In this document: one piece after another, positions 26,512 through 35,440 of the stretch
Layout: every line of letters begins with the position of its first letter
How positions within the stretch are numbered: position 1 is the first letter of the stretch
NCBI RefSeq assembly: GCF_030323545.1
Contig: NZ_CP122954.1
Coordinates: 744,001 to 808,000 of the forward strand
Direction of reading: 5' to 3'
DNA: 64,000 nucleotides
Origin: Helicobacter pylori
Lineage (GTDB): Bacteria > Campylobacterota > Campylobacteria > Campylobacterales > Helicobacteraceae
The notes under the pieces: model-generated
The model's input: only the letters and a program-made list of their open reading frames with translations
Databases searched by the model: none
What the model was told of the DNA's origin: nothing
Translations under genes and position numbers: made by a program

Positions 26512-27348
26512 ATGGTGTTTTACAAATATTCAGGGAGTGGGAATGATTTTTTAATCGTTCAAAGTTTCAAAAAAAAAGATTTTTCAAATTTAGCCAAACA
26601 GGTGTGCCATAGGCATGAGGGTTTTGGGGCTGATGGGCTTGTAGTCGTCTTACCGAGTAAGGATTATGACTATGAATGGGATTTTTACAATTCAGACGGC
26701 TCTAAAGCTGGCATGTGCGGGAATGCGAGCCGTTGCGTGGGGTTATTTGCCTACCAACATGCTATAGCCTCTAAAAACCATGTTTTTTTAGCCGGAAAAA
26801 GAGAGATTTCTGTTTGCATAGAAGAGCCCAATATCATAGAGAGCAATCTTGGTAACTACAAAATCCTAGACACCATACCCGCTTTAAGATGCGAAAAATT
26901 TTTTTCAAGCGACAGCGTTTTAGAACATATCCCTACTTTCTATCTCATAGATACAGGAGTGCCGCATTTAGTGGGATTTGTGGAAAATAAAGAGTGGTTA
27001 AATTCCCTTAATGCGCTGGAATTAAGGGCTTTAAGGCATGCGTTTAACGCTAATATTAACATCGCTTTTATAGAAAATGAAGAGACGATTTTTTTACAAA
27101 CTTATGAAAGAGGGGTTGAAGATTTCACGCTGGCTTGCGGGACAGGCATGGCGGCGGTTTTTATCGCCGCGCGCATTTTTTATAACACGCCTAAAAAAGC
27201 CACTCTCATCCCTAAAAGCAACGAATCTTTAGAACTTTCTTTAAAAAATGATGAAATTTTTTATAAGGGTGCGGTGCGTTATATTGGCATGAGTGTTTTG
27301 GGCATGAGTGTTTTGGGCATGAGTGTTTTTGATCGTTATTTCTTATAA
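26512..27348 (+). CDS. dapF: Diaminopimelate epimerase
   Basis: Converts LL- to meso-diaminopimelate for lysine and peptidoglycan. Both catalytic cysteines are present: Cys69 in [10 protein letters not shown] and Cys209 in [10 protein letters not shown]-terminal YSGSGNDF is also conserved. The C terminus carries three tandem GMSV(L/F) units coded by a 15-bp repeat (27286-27329), which adds a few residues beyond the usual end. A run of nine A occurs at 26569-26577. Confidence 0.95.
   Translation: MVFYKYSGSGNDFLIVQSFKKKDFSNLAKQVCHRHEGFGADGLVVVLPSKDYDYEWDFYNSDGSKAGMCGNASRCVGLFAYQHAIASKNHVFLAGKREISVCIEEPNIIESNLGNYKILDTIPALRCEKFFSSDSVLEHIPTFYLIDTGVPHLVGFVENKEWLNSLNALELRALRHAFNANINIAFIENEETIFLQTYERGVEDFTLACGTGMAAVFIAARIFYNTPKKATLIPKSNESLELSLKNDEIFYKGAVRYIGMSVLGMSVLGMSVFDRYFL
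27286..27329 (+). repeat. 15-bp tandem repeat at the 3' end of dapF
   Basis: The unit GGCATGAGTGTTTTG occurs at 27286-27300 and 27301-27315, and a third copy (14 of 15 bases) follows. Each unit adds five residues without changing the frame. Confidence 0.85.
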
Positions 27349-27438
27349 TAGTAATGATTTTGTTGTAATTAAACATAATGCGCTATCATTTCCAGGCTGT
27401 TTTTAGCAATACAAAAAATATCCTAAAGGAATAAAACC

Positions 27439-28086
27439 ATGCAAGCGTTAAAATCATTGCTTGAAGTGATGACAAAACTCCAGAATTTAGGCGGCTATTT
27501 GATGCATATAGCTATTTTTATCATTTTTATTTGGATTGGAGGGCTTAAGTTTGTGCCGTATGAAGCCGAAGGGATCGCTCCTTTTGTGGCTAACTCCCCT
27601 TTCTTTTCTTTCATGTATCAATTTGAAAAACCCGCATACAAACAACACAAAATGTCTGAATCCCAATCCATGCAAGAAGAAATGCAAGATGACCCTAAAA
27701 TCGTTGAAAACAAAGAATGGCATAAAGAAAACCGCACTTATTTAGTGGCTGAAGCTTTAGGGATCACGATTATGATCCTAGGTATTTTGGTGCTTTTAGG
27801 GCTTTGGATGCCTTTAATGGGCGTGATTGGAGGCTTGCTTGTCGCTGGAATGACGATCACGACTCTGTCTTTTTTATTCACAACTCCCGAAGTGTTTGTC
27901 AATCAGCATTTCCCATGGCTTTCTGGGGCTGGAAGGCTAGTGGTTAAAGACTTGGCGTTATTTGCTGGAGGCTTGTTTGTGGCCGGATTTGATGCGAAAC
28001 GCTATTTAGAGGGGAAAGGGTTTTGCTTGATGGATCGCTCATCAGTAGGGATTAAAACTAAATGCTCTAGTGGGTGTTGCTCTTAA
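27439..28086 (+). CDS. YkgB/DUF417 family membrane protein
   Basis: 215 residues with four hydrophobic segments. The beginning IAIFIIFIWIGGLKFVPYEAEGIAPFVANSPF is the DUF417 (YkgB/RclC) signature. An inserted hydrophilic, acidic stretch (about residues 65-95) separates helices 1 and 2. It ends in a cysteine pair (SSGCCS). RclC of E. coli belongs to the reactive-chlorine response, but a similar job here is only suggestion. AAAGGA precedes the ATG. Confidence 0.8.
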   Translation: MQALKSLLEVMTKLQNLGGYLMHIAIFIIFIWIGGLKFVPYEAEGIAPFVANSPFFSFMYQFEKPAYKQHKMSESQSMQEEMQDDPKIVENKEWHKENRTYLVAEALGITIMILGILVLLGLWMPLMGVIGGLLVAGMTITTLSFLFTTPEVFVNQHFPWLSGAGRLVVKDLALFAGGLFVAGFDAKRYLEGKGFCLMDRSSVGIKTKCSSGCCS

Positions 28087-28102
28087 AGGACGAAGACCTT
28101 AA

Positions 28103-28121
28103 AGTAGGCTTAAAGCCTACT
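28103..28121. terminator. Perfect hairpin between converging genes
   Basis: AGTAGGCTT-A-AAGCCTACT, a perfect 9-bp inverted repeat. It contains the stop codon of the minus-strand RHH gene and lies 17 nt after the YkgB-type gene, so it could serve both strands. Confidence 0.6.
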
Positions 28122-28355
28122 GGAAGAATCGCAATTAATAGAAAGATCTTGGTTAGTGCCTTTTTTATAAATGATTGTTTTTAAAATGTGGCGTTTGACA
28201 AAGGAATTGACGCTTTCTACTTCTTCATCAGCTAATCGTCTTAAAACATCATGTTCGTCTTTAGAGAGATAAAAAGTAACTGAAAAATTGCGTTTCAACT
28301 CATCTACAGCGACACGCTTGCGACCGGGTTTTATATTTTTATTTCCTAATTCCAT
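28110..28355 (-). CDS. Ribbon-helix-helix-like small protein
   Basis: 81 residues. The centre RNFSVTFYLSKDEHDVLRRLADEEVESVNSFVKRHIL reads as a beta strand followed by two helices, the ribbon-helix-helix DNA-binding fold; the N terminus is basic (KPGRKRVAVDELKR). AAAGGAAAT lies upstream. A role as a transcription factor or an antitoxin-like regulator is possible, but no toxin gene is next to it. Its terminator overlaps the stop codon. Confidence 0.72.
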   Translation of the reverse strand: MELGNKNIKPGRKRVAVDELKRNFSVTFYLSKDEHDVLRRLADEEVESVNSFVKRHILKTIIYKKGTNQDLSINCDSSSRL

Positions 28356-28461
28356 TAAAATTTCCTTTTTTAGTTAGTATGTAATGTAACATCATAACGG
28401 CTATTCTAACATGAAATAAGCGCTATTTTATATTAAATCTAAAGAAAAATATTTTTAGATG

Positions 28462-28470
28462 TGCTAGAAT
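28462..28470 (+). promoter_or_regulatory. Extended -10 promoter of the barrel-like protein gene
   Basis: TGCTAGAAT ends 59 nt before the GTG start, leaving a leader of about 50 nt. Confidence 0.45.
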
Positions 28471-28529
28471 ACCCATTGGTTACAAGATAAGCTTTTTTAT
28501 CAAAAATAATGATGACATAGAGGTAACAA

Positions 28530-29780
28530 GTGGCAATAAACACCTTTTTAAAACATTCTTTTTTGGTCTGTTTGTTAGCGGTTAATTCTTACGCTTTTGA
28601 TTGGAATATTTTTAAATACAATCTGGGTTTCAATATGTTTATCATGGACCATGAAGGCTCAACGCCTTATTGGGTCAATACTAACACCAATCTTAAAACC
28701 CGTTTGACTCCAAATTTTGGGATCCAATTTTATACAAGAGGTGTGGAGCAAAGCCTTACTGTAGGGGCGTATTTTTTTCAAAACTTCCATAACTACAGCA
28801 CTAATTTTCCCTACCGCTGGGGGCCTACTATGTATTATAAGGCTAGGGGAAAGCGTTTTACTTTTTATGGTGGCATCTTTCCTAGAAAAAACCTCTTAGG
28901 AAGGTATGGTTTGAATATTTTTGCCCCTTATTATTGGTTTATCGATCCAAACGCTAGGGGTTTTTTATTGCAATTTCAAAACCATTATTCGCCTTCAAAA
29001 CCCTATTATGGGCATGCGGAGTTCATGCTGGATTGGTTTGGAGGCAATTGTTACAACACTTGTAAGTTTGGGAGAAACCCTTATGGGAACGCGATGGACA
29101 GGTTTCAAATGAACGGCTCTGTCGCTTATAATTTCTTTAAGGATTTATTGGGTATTGGAGGGTATTTTGTCTTGTTCCATAACGAAGACAAATACCTTTT
29201 GAATGGGGCTGATGGCATGCAGTTTAATGAAAAAAAAGCGATTGACAACAATAATATTTATCTTATGGATCGCCTCTACTTTAACGCTTACATAGGGACA
29301 AGCCTTTTAGACATCGCCCCCTTTATGGAAAAGCTCAACGCCAGTTTTGGCATGGTTTCTGAATCAAGCCGATTAAGACAAATTCACAAAAATGTGCCTT
29401 TTATGAACAGCGTGGGCGGGCAATTGGATGTGGAGATCCAATACAAAGGCTTTGGCATCCACAATTTATTTTTCTTCGCCAAGACCCCAGAGATGCCTTT
29501 TTATAACCAATACCAGTATGTTGAAATGTATTGCACGCCTTCATATTGCCCCACGCCTATTTATCGTGGCGTGCCATTCTTTCAAGCCAACATGTATAAC
29601 CGTTTTGATTTCTATTACAACTGGAAAAACGACTTCGCATCGGTCCGCATCAATTTCGTGCTTAATGCGATGCGTGGGGGCTTTGATAGGAGCTTGCCTT
29701 GGTCAGAATCTTACCAAGTGTATATGACGGTCGCCTTTGATCCTTATAACCTTATTAACAAAATTGCCAGAAAAAAGTGA
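28530..29780 (+). CDS. Exported, barrel-like protein of unknown function
   Basis: 416 residues with a signal peptide (FLKHSFLVCLLAVNSYA, cut expected near residue 22). The rest is rich in Tyr, Phe, Asn and Gly and alternates as amphipathic strands (for example GIQFYTRGVEQSLTVGAYFF), like an outer-membrane barrel, but the last residues (IARKK) are not a classical C-terminal Phe signal. Four cysteines occur as two close pairs (CYNTC, CTPSYC). A GTG start at 28530 is used. No family recognised. Confidence 0.75.
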   Translation: MAINTFLKHSFLVCLLAVNSYAFDWNIFKYNLGFNMFIMDHEGSTPYWVNTNTNLKTRLTPNFGIQFYTRGVEQSLTVGAYFFQNFHNYSTNFPYRWGPTMYYKARGKRFTFYGGIFPRKNLLGRYGLNIFAPYYWFIDPNARGFLLQFQNHYSPSKPYYGHAEFMLDWFGGNCYNTCKFGRNPYGNAMDRFQMNGSVAYNFFKDLLGIGGYFVLFHNEDKYLLNGADGMQFNEKKAIDNNNIYLMDRLYFNAYIGTSLLDIAPFMEKLNASFGMVSESSRLRQIHKNVPFMNSVGGQLDVEIQYKGFGIHNLFFFAKTPEMPFYNQYQYVEMYCTPSYCPTPIYRGVPFFQANMYNRFDFYYNWKNDFASVRINFVLNAMRGGFDRSLPWSESYQVYMTVAFDPYNLINKIARKK

Positions 29781-29786
29781 AAATTC

Positions 29787-29816
29787 TTGACAACCAGTTA
29801 ATTCGTCTTATATAAT
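29787..29816 (+). promoter_or_regulatory. Consensus promoter of rpsU
   Basis: TTGACA (29787-29792), an 18-nt spacer and TATAAT (29811-29816): an unusually complete -35/-10 promoter for this genome, fitting a highly expressed ribosomal gene. Confidence 0.75.
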
Positions 29817-29880
29817 GCTGTTTCATTTGTAGCCATTGTTAAGCAATGATTTTAAGCTATGGAAAAGAGGTGATAGCAGT

Positions 29881-30093
29881 ATGCCAGGGATTAAGGTTAG
29901 AGAAGGCGATGCGTTTGATGAAGCTTATAGGAGATTCAAAAAGCAAACCGATCGCAATTTGGTGGTAACAGAGTGCCGCGCTAGAAGGTTCTTTGAGTCT
30001 AAGACTGAAAAACGCAAAAAACAAAAAATCAGCGCTAAAAAGAAAGTCTTAAAGCGTCTTTATATGTTAAGGCGTTATGAATCAAGACTATAA
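29881..30093 (+). CDS. rpsU: Small-subunit ribosomal protein bS21
   Basis: 70 residues, basic, starting [21 protein letters not shown], the hallmark of S21. The ATG at 29881 is favoured over an upstream frame opening at 29836 because GAGGTGAT lies 10 nt before it and the length is then normal. The leader contains a small inverted repeat CATTG/CAATG around 29833-29848. fabG follows 38 nt later. Confidence 0.95.
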
Positions 30094-30131
30094 AAACTTG
30101 AACGAATTTAAAATGTAAGGATTATGGAATA

Positions 30132-30875
30132 ATGCAATTCACAGGGAAAAATGTTCTTATTACTGGGGCTTCTAAAGGTATTGGGGCTGAAATCGCCAAA
30201 ACTCTCGCTTCCATGGGGCTGAAAGTTTGGATCAATTACCGCAGTAATGCTGAAGTGGCTGACGCTTTGAAAAATGAGCTTGAAGAAAAAGGCTATAAGG
30301 CAGCTGTCATTAAATTTGATGCGGCTTCTGAAAGCGGTTTTATTGAAGCGATACAAACCATTGTCCAAAGCGATGGAGGTTTGTCTTACTTGGTGAATAA
30401 CGCCGGTGTGGTGCGCGATAAATTAGCGATCAAAATGAAAACAGAAGATTTTCACCATGTCATAGATAATAACCTCACTTCAGCCTTTATAGGTTGCAGA
30501 GAAGCTTTAAAGGTGATGAGTAAGAGTCGTTTTGGGAGTGTGGTTAATGTCGCTTCTATCATTGGTGAAAGAGGTAATATGGGGCAGACAAACTACTCAG
30601 CGAGTAAGGGGGGGATGATTGCGATGAGCAAGTCCTTTGCTTATGAGGGAGCTTTAAGGAATATTCGTTTCAACTCTGTAACGCCCGGTTTTATAGAAAC
30701 CGACATGAACGCCAATTTGAAAGACGAACTCAAAGCGGATTATGTTAAAAACATTCCTTTAAACAGGCTAGGGTCTGCTAAGGAAGTGGCAGAAGCGGTA
30801 GCGTTTCTTTTGAGTGATCACTCTAGTTACATCACTGGAGAGACTCTCAAAGTCAATGGCGGGCTTTATATGTAG
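30132..30875 (+). CDS. fabG: 3-oxoacyl-[ACP] reductase
   Basis: NADPH-dependent reduction step of fatty-acid elongation. SDR family: GASKGIGAEIAK cofactor loop, NNAGVVRD, and the catalytic Ser/Tyr/Lys in VASIIGERG and YSASKGG. 247 residues. It starts the fatty-acid cluster fabG-acpP-fabF-accA. A ribosome site AAGGA precedes the ATG. Confidence 0.96.
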   Translation: MQFTGKNVLITGASKGIGAEIAKTLASMGLKVWINYRSNAEVADALKNELEEKGYKAAVIKFDAASESGFIEAIQTIVQSDGGLSYLVNNAGVVRDKLAIKMKTEDFHHVIDNNLTSAFIGCREALKVMSKSRFGSVVNVASIIGERGNMGQTNYSASKGGMIAMSKSFAYEGALRNIRFNSVTPGFIETDMNANLKDELKADYVKNIPLNRLGSAKEVAEAVAFLLSDHSSYITGETLKVNGGLYM

Positions 30876-30972
30876 TCCTAAACAAAGGGTTCTTTTAGCG
30901 ATAAAAGTTTGTAAGTAGCAAAAATCATGCTAACATTATGAGGTTATTCTAAAACAAAGAGGTTATTATCAA

Positions 30973-31053
30973 ATGGGGATTATTTACTTAATATTGTTTC
31001 TCATTGTAATTTATTTGTTGTATAGGATTTTAGATGTTTTGGAGCAAAAATAA
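30973..31053 (+). CDS. 26-residue single-helix membrane peptide
   Basis: ATG at 30973, stop TAA at 31051. The peptide is one hydrophobic helix (IIYLILFLIVIYLLY) with a short charged tail (RILDVLEQK). It lies in the fabG-acpP gap on the same strand. From memory strain 26695 has a tiny hypothetical gene at this place. Function unknown. Confidence 0.55.
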   Translation: MGIIYLILFLIVIYLLYRILDVLEQK

Positions 31054-31104
31054 ACGCTCCAATAATGGTTGATTTAATTTTTACAAAACAAGGGAGTTTT
31101 AATT

Positions 31105-31341
31105 ATGGCTTTATTTGAAGATATTCAGGCAGTTATTGCTGAGCAGTTGAATGTGGATGCGGCACAAGTTACGCCAGAGGCGGAGTTTGTGAAGGATTTG
31201 GGTGCGGACTCTTTAGATGTCGTGGAATTAATCATGGCGTTAGAAGAAAAGTTTGACATTGAGATTCCTGATGAGCAAGCGGAAAAAATCGTCAATGTGG
31301 GCGATGTGGTGAAGTATATTGAGGATAATAAACTAGCTTAA
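31105..31341 (+). CDS. acpP: Acyl carrier protein
   Basis: 78 residues, acidic, four-helix carrier of growing acyl chains. The phosphopantetheine attachment Ser is in [20 protein letters not shown] precedes the ATG. Gene position between fabG and fabF is standard. Confidence 0.97.
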   Translation: MALFEDIQAVIAEQLNVDAAQVTPEAEFVKDLGADSLDVVELIMALEEKFDIEIPDEQAEKIVNVGDVVKYIEDNKLA

Positions 31342-31443
31342 TCTTTTTAACTTGGAGCGTTTGTCTCCAGGTTTTAGTTAAAAATTTGGCTTTAGCTAAA
31401 ATCTAGTTTTATTGAATTAAAGTTTTGAAATGAGGAGCTATTG

Positions 31444-32682
31444 GTGCGTCGGATTGTAGTAACTGGAATGGGAATGATCAATTCGCTAGGTTTAAATAAA
31501 GAAGATTCTTTTTTAGCGATCGCTAAAGGGGAATGCGGTATCAAACACATAGAAAGTTTTGATGCGAGCGCGTTTCCTGTGCGTATTGCTGGAGAAATCA
31601 CTGACTTTGACCCTACAGAGGTGATGAATCCCAAAGATGTTAAAAAGGCGGGTCGTTTCATTCAATTGGCTTTGAAAGCCACAAAAGAGGCGATGAAAGA
31701 TAGTGGGATTTTAGACGCTCACAATAAATGCCCTGAAGAATTGGCAAATCGCATGGGCGTAAGCTCTGGCTCTGGGATTGGCGGGTTAGGCAATATTGAA
31801 GCGAATTCCATTTTTTGTTTTGAAAAAGGCCCTAGAAAAGTCAATCCCTTTTTTATCACTTCTGCATTAGTGAATATGATTGGTGGTTTCACTTCCATTG
31901 AGTTTGGCATTAAAGGGCCTAACCTCTCTAGCGTAACGGCTTGTGCAGCAGGCACTCATGCCATTATTGAGGCCGTTAAAACCATTCTGCTTAATGGGGC
32001 TGATAAAATGCTAGTCGTGGGAGCGGAATCCACCATTTGTCCTGTAGGGATTGGGGGGTTTGCGAGCATTAAAGCCCTTTCTACAAGGAACGATGATCCC
32101 AAAAAAGCTTCAAGACCTTTTGATAAGGATCGCAATGGTTTTGTGATGGGCGAAGGTGCTGGGGCTTTGGTGCTTGAAGAATACGAGAGCGCGAAAAAAA
32201 GAGGGGCAAAAATTTATGCAGAATTTGCCGGATATGGCGAGAGCGGCGATGCTAACCACATCACAGCCCCGGCTCCTGAGGGCGAAGGGGCTTTTAGAGC
32301 CATGAAAATGGCTTTAGAAATGGCGAAAGTGGAAGTAGGCTATGTGAACGCTCATGGGACTAGCACGCATTATAACGATTGGTATGAAAGCATCGCTCTA
32401 AAAAATGTGTTTGGCTCTAAAGAAAAAGTCCCTCCCATCAGCTCCACTAAAGGGCAGATTGGGCATTGTTTGGGCGCTGCGGGTGCATTAGAAGCCGTTA
32501 TTTCTATCATGGCCATGAATCAAGGAATCTTACCTCCTACTATCAATCAAGAAACGCCTGACCCAGAATGCGATTTGGATTATATCCCCAATGCGGCCAG
32601 AGAAAAGCAAGTGGATGCGGTGATGAGTAACTCATTTGGTTTTGGTGGCACTAATGGTGTTGTGATTTTCAAAAAAGCCTAG
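31444..32682 (+). CDS. fabF: 3-oxoacyl-[ACP] synthase II
   Basis: Condensing enzyme of fatty-acid elongation. The Cys-His-His triad is visible: VTACAAGTHA, NAHGTSTHYND and GQIGHCLGAAGALEA. C-terminal NSFGFGGTNG also conserved. I choose the GTG at 31444 because AGGAG (31432-31436) is 7 nt upstream; the TTG just before is unlikely. 412 residues. accA follows after 22 nt. Confidence 0.96.
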   Translation: MRRIVVTGMGMINSLGLNKEDSFLAIAKGECGIKHIESFDASAFPVRIAGEITDFDPTEVMNPKDVKKAGRFIQLALKATKEAMKDSGILDAHNKCPEELANRMGVSSGSGIGGLGNIEANSIFCFEKGPRKVNPFFITSALVNMIGGFTSIEFGIKGPNLSSVTACAAGTHAIIEAVKTILLNGADKMLVVGAESTICPVGIGGFASIKALSTRNDDPKKASRPFDKDRNGFVMGEGAGALVLEEYESAKKRGAKIYAEFAGYGESGDANHITAPAPEGEGAFRAMKMALEMAKVEVGYVNAHGTSTHYNDWYESIALKNVFGSKEKVPPISSTKGQIGHCLGAAGALEAVISIMAMNQGILPPTINQETPDPECDLDYIPNAAREKQVDAVMSNSFGFGGTNGVVIFKKA

Positions 32683-32704
32683 TTTTACAAAGTTAGGATT
32701 TTGA

Positions 32705-33643
32705 ATGGCCATTTATTTAGATTTTGAAAATCATATTAAAGAGATTCAAAATGAAATTGAATTATCCCTTATTAGAGGCGATGAGGACGCTAAAGAAATC
32801 TTAGAAAAAAGATTGGACAAGGAAGTTAAAAGCATTTACTCCAATCTCACTGATTTTCAAAAACTCCAATTAGCAAGACACCCTGACAGACCCTACGCTA
32901 TGGATTACATTGATCTCATCTTAAAAGATAAGTATGAAGTCTTTGGAGATAGGCACTATAACGATGATAAAGCGATCGTGTGTTTTATAGGGAAGATTGA
33001 TAATGTTCCGGTTGTGGTGATCGGAGAAGAAAAGGGCAGAGGGACTAAAAACAAGCTCTTAAGAAATTTCGGCATGCCCAACCCTTGCGGCTATCGTAAG
33101 GCTTTGAAAATGGCAAAATTTGCTGAAAAGTTTAATTTGCCTATTTTGATGCTTGTAGATACAGCCGGGGCGTATCCGGGGATTGGCGCAGAGGAAAGAG
33201 GCCAGAGTGAAGCGATCGCTAAAAACCTCCAAGAGTTCGCTTCCTTAAAAGTCCCTACTATTTCTGTAATTATTGGTGAAGGGGGCAGTGGTGGTGCGTT
33301 AGCGATTGCGGTGGCTGACAAATTGGCTATGATGGAATATTCCATTTTTAGCGTTATATCCCCAGAAGGTTGTGCGGCGATTCTTTGGGATGACCCTAGC
33401 AAGACTGAAGTGGCTATTAAAGCGATGAAAATCACGCCTAGAGACTTAAAGGAGGCGGGGCTTATTGATGATATTATCTTAGAGCCTAGCAAAGGGGCTC
33501 ATAGAGACAAATTTTCAGCCGCTAACACGATCAAAGAGTATTTTTTGGACGCTCTAAGGACTATCCAACAAGACCCTCATTTCCTTGACAACCGCTATCA
33601 AAAATTGATGTCGCTTGGTTCGTTTGTGGAGGGCATGAATTAG
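32705..33643 (+). CDS. accA: Acetyl-CoA carboxylase carboxyltransferase, alpha subunit
   Basis: Transfers the carboxyl group from biotin to acetyl-CoA, with AccD. Family motifs: [49 protein letters not shown] and the oxyanion stretch [11 protein letters not shown]. 312 residues, normal. It closes the fatty-acid cluster; AGGA lies before the ATG. Confidence 0.96.
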   Translation: MAIYLDFENHIKEIQNEIELSLIRGDEDAKEILEKRLDKEVKSIYSNLTDFQKLQLARHPDRPYAMDYIDLILKDKYEVFGDRHYNDDKAIVCFIGKIDNVPVVVIGEEKGRGTKNKLLRNFGMPNPCGYRKALKMAKFAEKFNLPILMLVDTAGAYPGIGAEERGQSEAIAKNLQEFASLKVPTISVIIGEGGSGGALAIAVADKLAMMEYSIFSVISPEGCAAILWDDPSKTEVAIKAMKITPRDLKEAGLIDDIILEPSKGAHRDKFSAANTIKEYFLDALRTIQQDPHFLDNRYQKLMSLGSFVEGMN

Positions 33644-34110
33644 ATCTATAAAAAACTTTGCCTTAATGAAATATTGATAATTGGTTCTTTAACTTTTAAA
33701 ATTGTGTTTTTAAACTTTATTTTAAACCCATTTTCTTAAAGAAATAAGGGGTGTTTTGAAATAATTCCCCAACTAAAATCCCCCCTAAAGACCGCTTTAA
33801 AAATACCGCTTGAATAAAATCAAGCTCTCTACTATCCAATCTTAAAAAATGCAATATTTTTTCATAACCAACGCTCGATAAAAACAAAGCCAAATTTTTC
33901 ACTACTTGCTATCATTTTAGAAAAAAGCGAATATTTTACATAGTTTGTAAAATAATATAAAAAACATCATTATGTTACCAATCTGCTATCTCTCTCCTTT
34001 TGTTTGAATATAAAAAGACAATCATCATGCTCAACATATTGAATGAAAGCATTCTTATTTTACAATACAAAAGTTAGGTCTAATGGTATTTTAAAAAAGA
34101 AAGAAATCCC
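33644..34110. other. Gap between accA and the four-helix membrane protein
   Basis: No convincing gene. A minus-strand frame at 33717-33902 (GTG start, 61 codons) has no ribosome site and no recognisable fold. The rest is AT-rich with short A/T runs. Confidence 0.5.
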
Positions 34111-34548
34111 ATGGTTATATATGAAAAAATCAAAAGCCGCTTTTCTAGGAATTGGTCTTTAAGGGATAGGGGTAGGCATTTTGCATCTTTGAGCGTGTAT
34201 TTTTTCTCACTTCTTGTCATTACAGCGGTTAATAGAAGTATCGCAGTTGCTTGGTTATTGATGCCTGAACATTTGATTTGGTGGTTTTTGATTTCTTTTA
34301 GTGGGGAATTTGTAGCAGACATGGCGTTTGGCAAAAAAAGTAAAATCCTTAAAACCCGCTTTGGAATTTCTATTGTGAGCGGCATTTCACTATTGCTTGG
34401 CGCTTTACCAGCGCATTTATTTTTTGTATGGTTTGGCTTTATTAATTGGTGGGCTGTCTTTTTTATAGAAGCGGGAGCTGATCTATTGGTGGGCTGTGTG
34501 ATACAAAAGATTTTTTTTGGTAAATATTGGGTGGATCGCTATTATTAA
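34111..34548 (+). CDS. Four-helix membrane protein of unknown function
   Basis: 145 residues with hydrophobic segments at about 28-50, 55-72, 85-108 and 112-132, and a basic N terminus (KSRFSRNWSLRDRGRHF). No motif recognised. It stands in a sparsely coding stretch, transcribed away from accA (gap of about 470 bp) and towards the minus-strand operon. AT content is higher around it than in neighbours. Confidence 0.65.
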   Translation: MVIYEKIKSRFSRNWSLRDRGRHFASLSVYFFSLLVITAVNRSIAVAWLLMPEHLIWWFLISFSGEFVADMAFGKKSKILKTRFGISIVSGISLLLGALPAHLFFVWFGFINWWAVFFIEAGADLLVGCVIQKIFFGKYWVDRYY

Positions 34549-34618
34549 GGCTCTTTTTTTTCAAGCCTGAAAGCGGATTTTCTCATATTCCAATCAATTG
34601 GATAAGGGTTACCCCTAC

Positions 34619-35440
34619 TTAAGGCATCGCATCAAAAACCACGCTAATCCCGTTTTTTAAAATGATAGGGTTTTTCGCGTCAGTGATATGGATAAAACGC
34701 ACGCCATCAAGCAAGTTAAGAGCGATTTCTTGTTGTCTGTTTTCTTTAGCAATGATTTGAATGATCTTTAAGTTTTCATCATAAAAAATGATTTTGGGTT
34801 GCCACAAAGGGTTATTAGAGCTTATTTTTAAATACGCGTTTTGATTCACGCTCAGCCAATATTTCCCGCTCGCTTCCTTAAACTCCACAGGATCGCTACT
34901 CAAAACTAAGACTCTCGCATTAGGGAGCTTGATTTTTTGTAAGACAAAGTCGTATTCCCACTCTTTTAAAGACACCCGTCTAATATCTGTAAAATCAAAA
35001 CCATGCCTTTTCATCGTCTCTATCAAAATATTAGGGTCTAAAACATATTCCGTTTTAAGCTCGTATGAAAAAACATTCTCGCCCAAAGAGCTTTGCATCT
35101 TAATGGGCAAAACATACGAATACCCCATCATGCTCAAAGAATTATTGATGCTTTTGGCAAACACTAGCGGATTGCTTGAAGCCTTGAAAGTGATTTTCAA
35201 CATGCTTGGTTTGTCAAAATTAAAAGACAAAAGCCCGTTTTCTTTGAGAGTGTTGAGCAGTTTCAAGGAATCCAAACGCCCCATCACATAGAAATCCTTA
35301 CGATTTTTAAACAAACGCTCTAAAAAAAGCTTGTTCGTATGATAGGCTCGCTCCCCCATTAAATTCTCAATCTTATCGTTTAAAGCATCAGCGCTTAATA
35401 GCGTCCCCCCAACAATAAAAGCTAAAAAAAGGTTTTTCAT
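34619..35440 (-). CDS. Exported protein of unknown function
   Basis: 273 residues with a signal peptide (NLFLAFIVGGTLLSADA, cleavage expected near residue 19). The mature part is mixed alpha/beta with no motif I know. Its start overlaps the stop of the RodZ-like gene by 4 nt, so the two are translationally coupled and the protein may work in the same envelope process. Confidence 0.75.
   Translation of the reverse strand: MKNLFLAFIVGGTLLSADALNDKIENLMGERAYHTNKLFLERLFKNRKDFYVMGRLDSLKLLNTLKENGLLSFNFDKPSMLKITFKASSNPLVFAKSINNSLSMMGYSYVLPIKMQSSLGENVFSYELKTEYVLDPNILIETMKRHGFDFTDIRRVSLKEWEYDFVLQKIKLPNARVLVLSSDPVEFKEASGKYWLSVNQNAYLKISSNNPLWQPKIIFYDENLKIIQIIAKENRQQEIALNLLDGVRFIHITDAKNPIILKNGISVVFDAMP

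Noticed and set aside
33717..33902. 61-codon minus-strand frame after accA
   Set aside because: GTG start, no ribosome site, no recognisable pattern, in an AT-rich gap.
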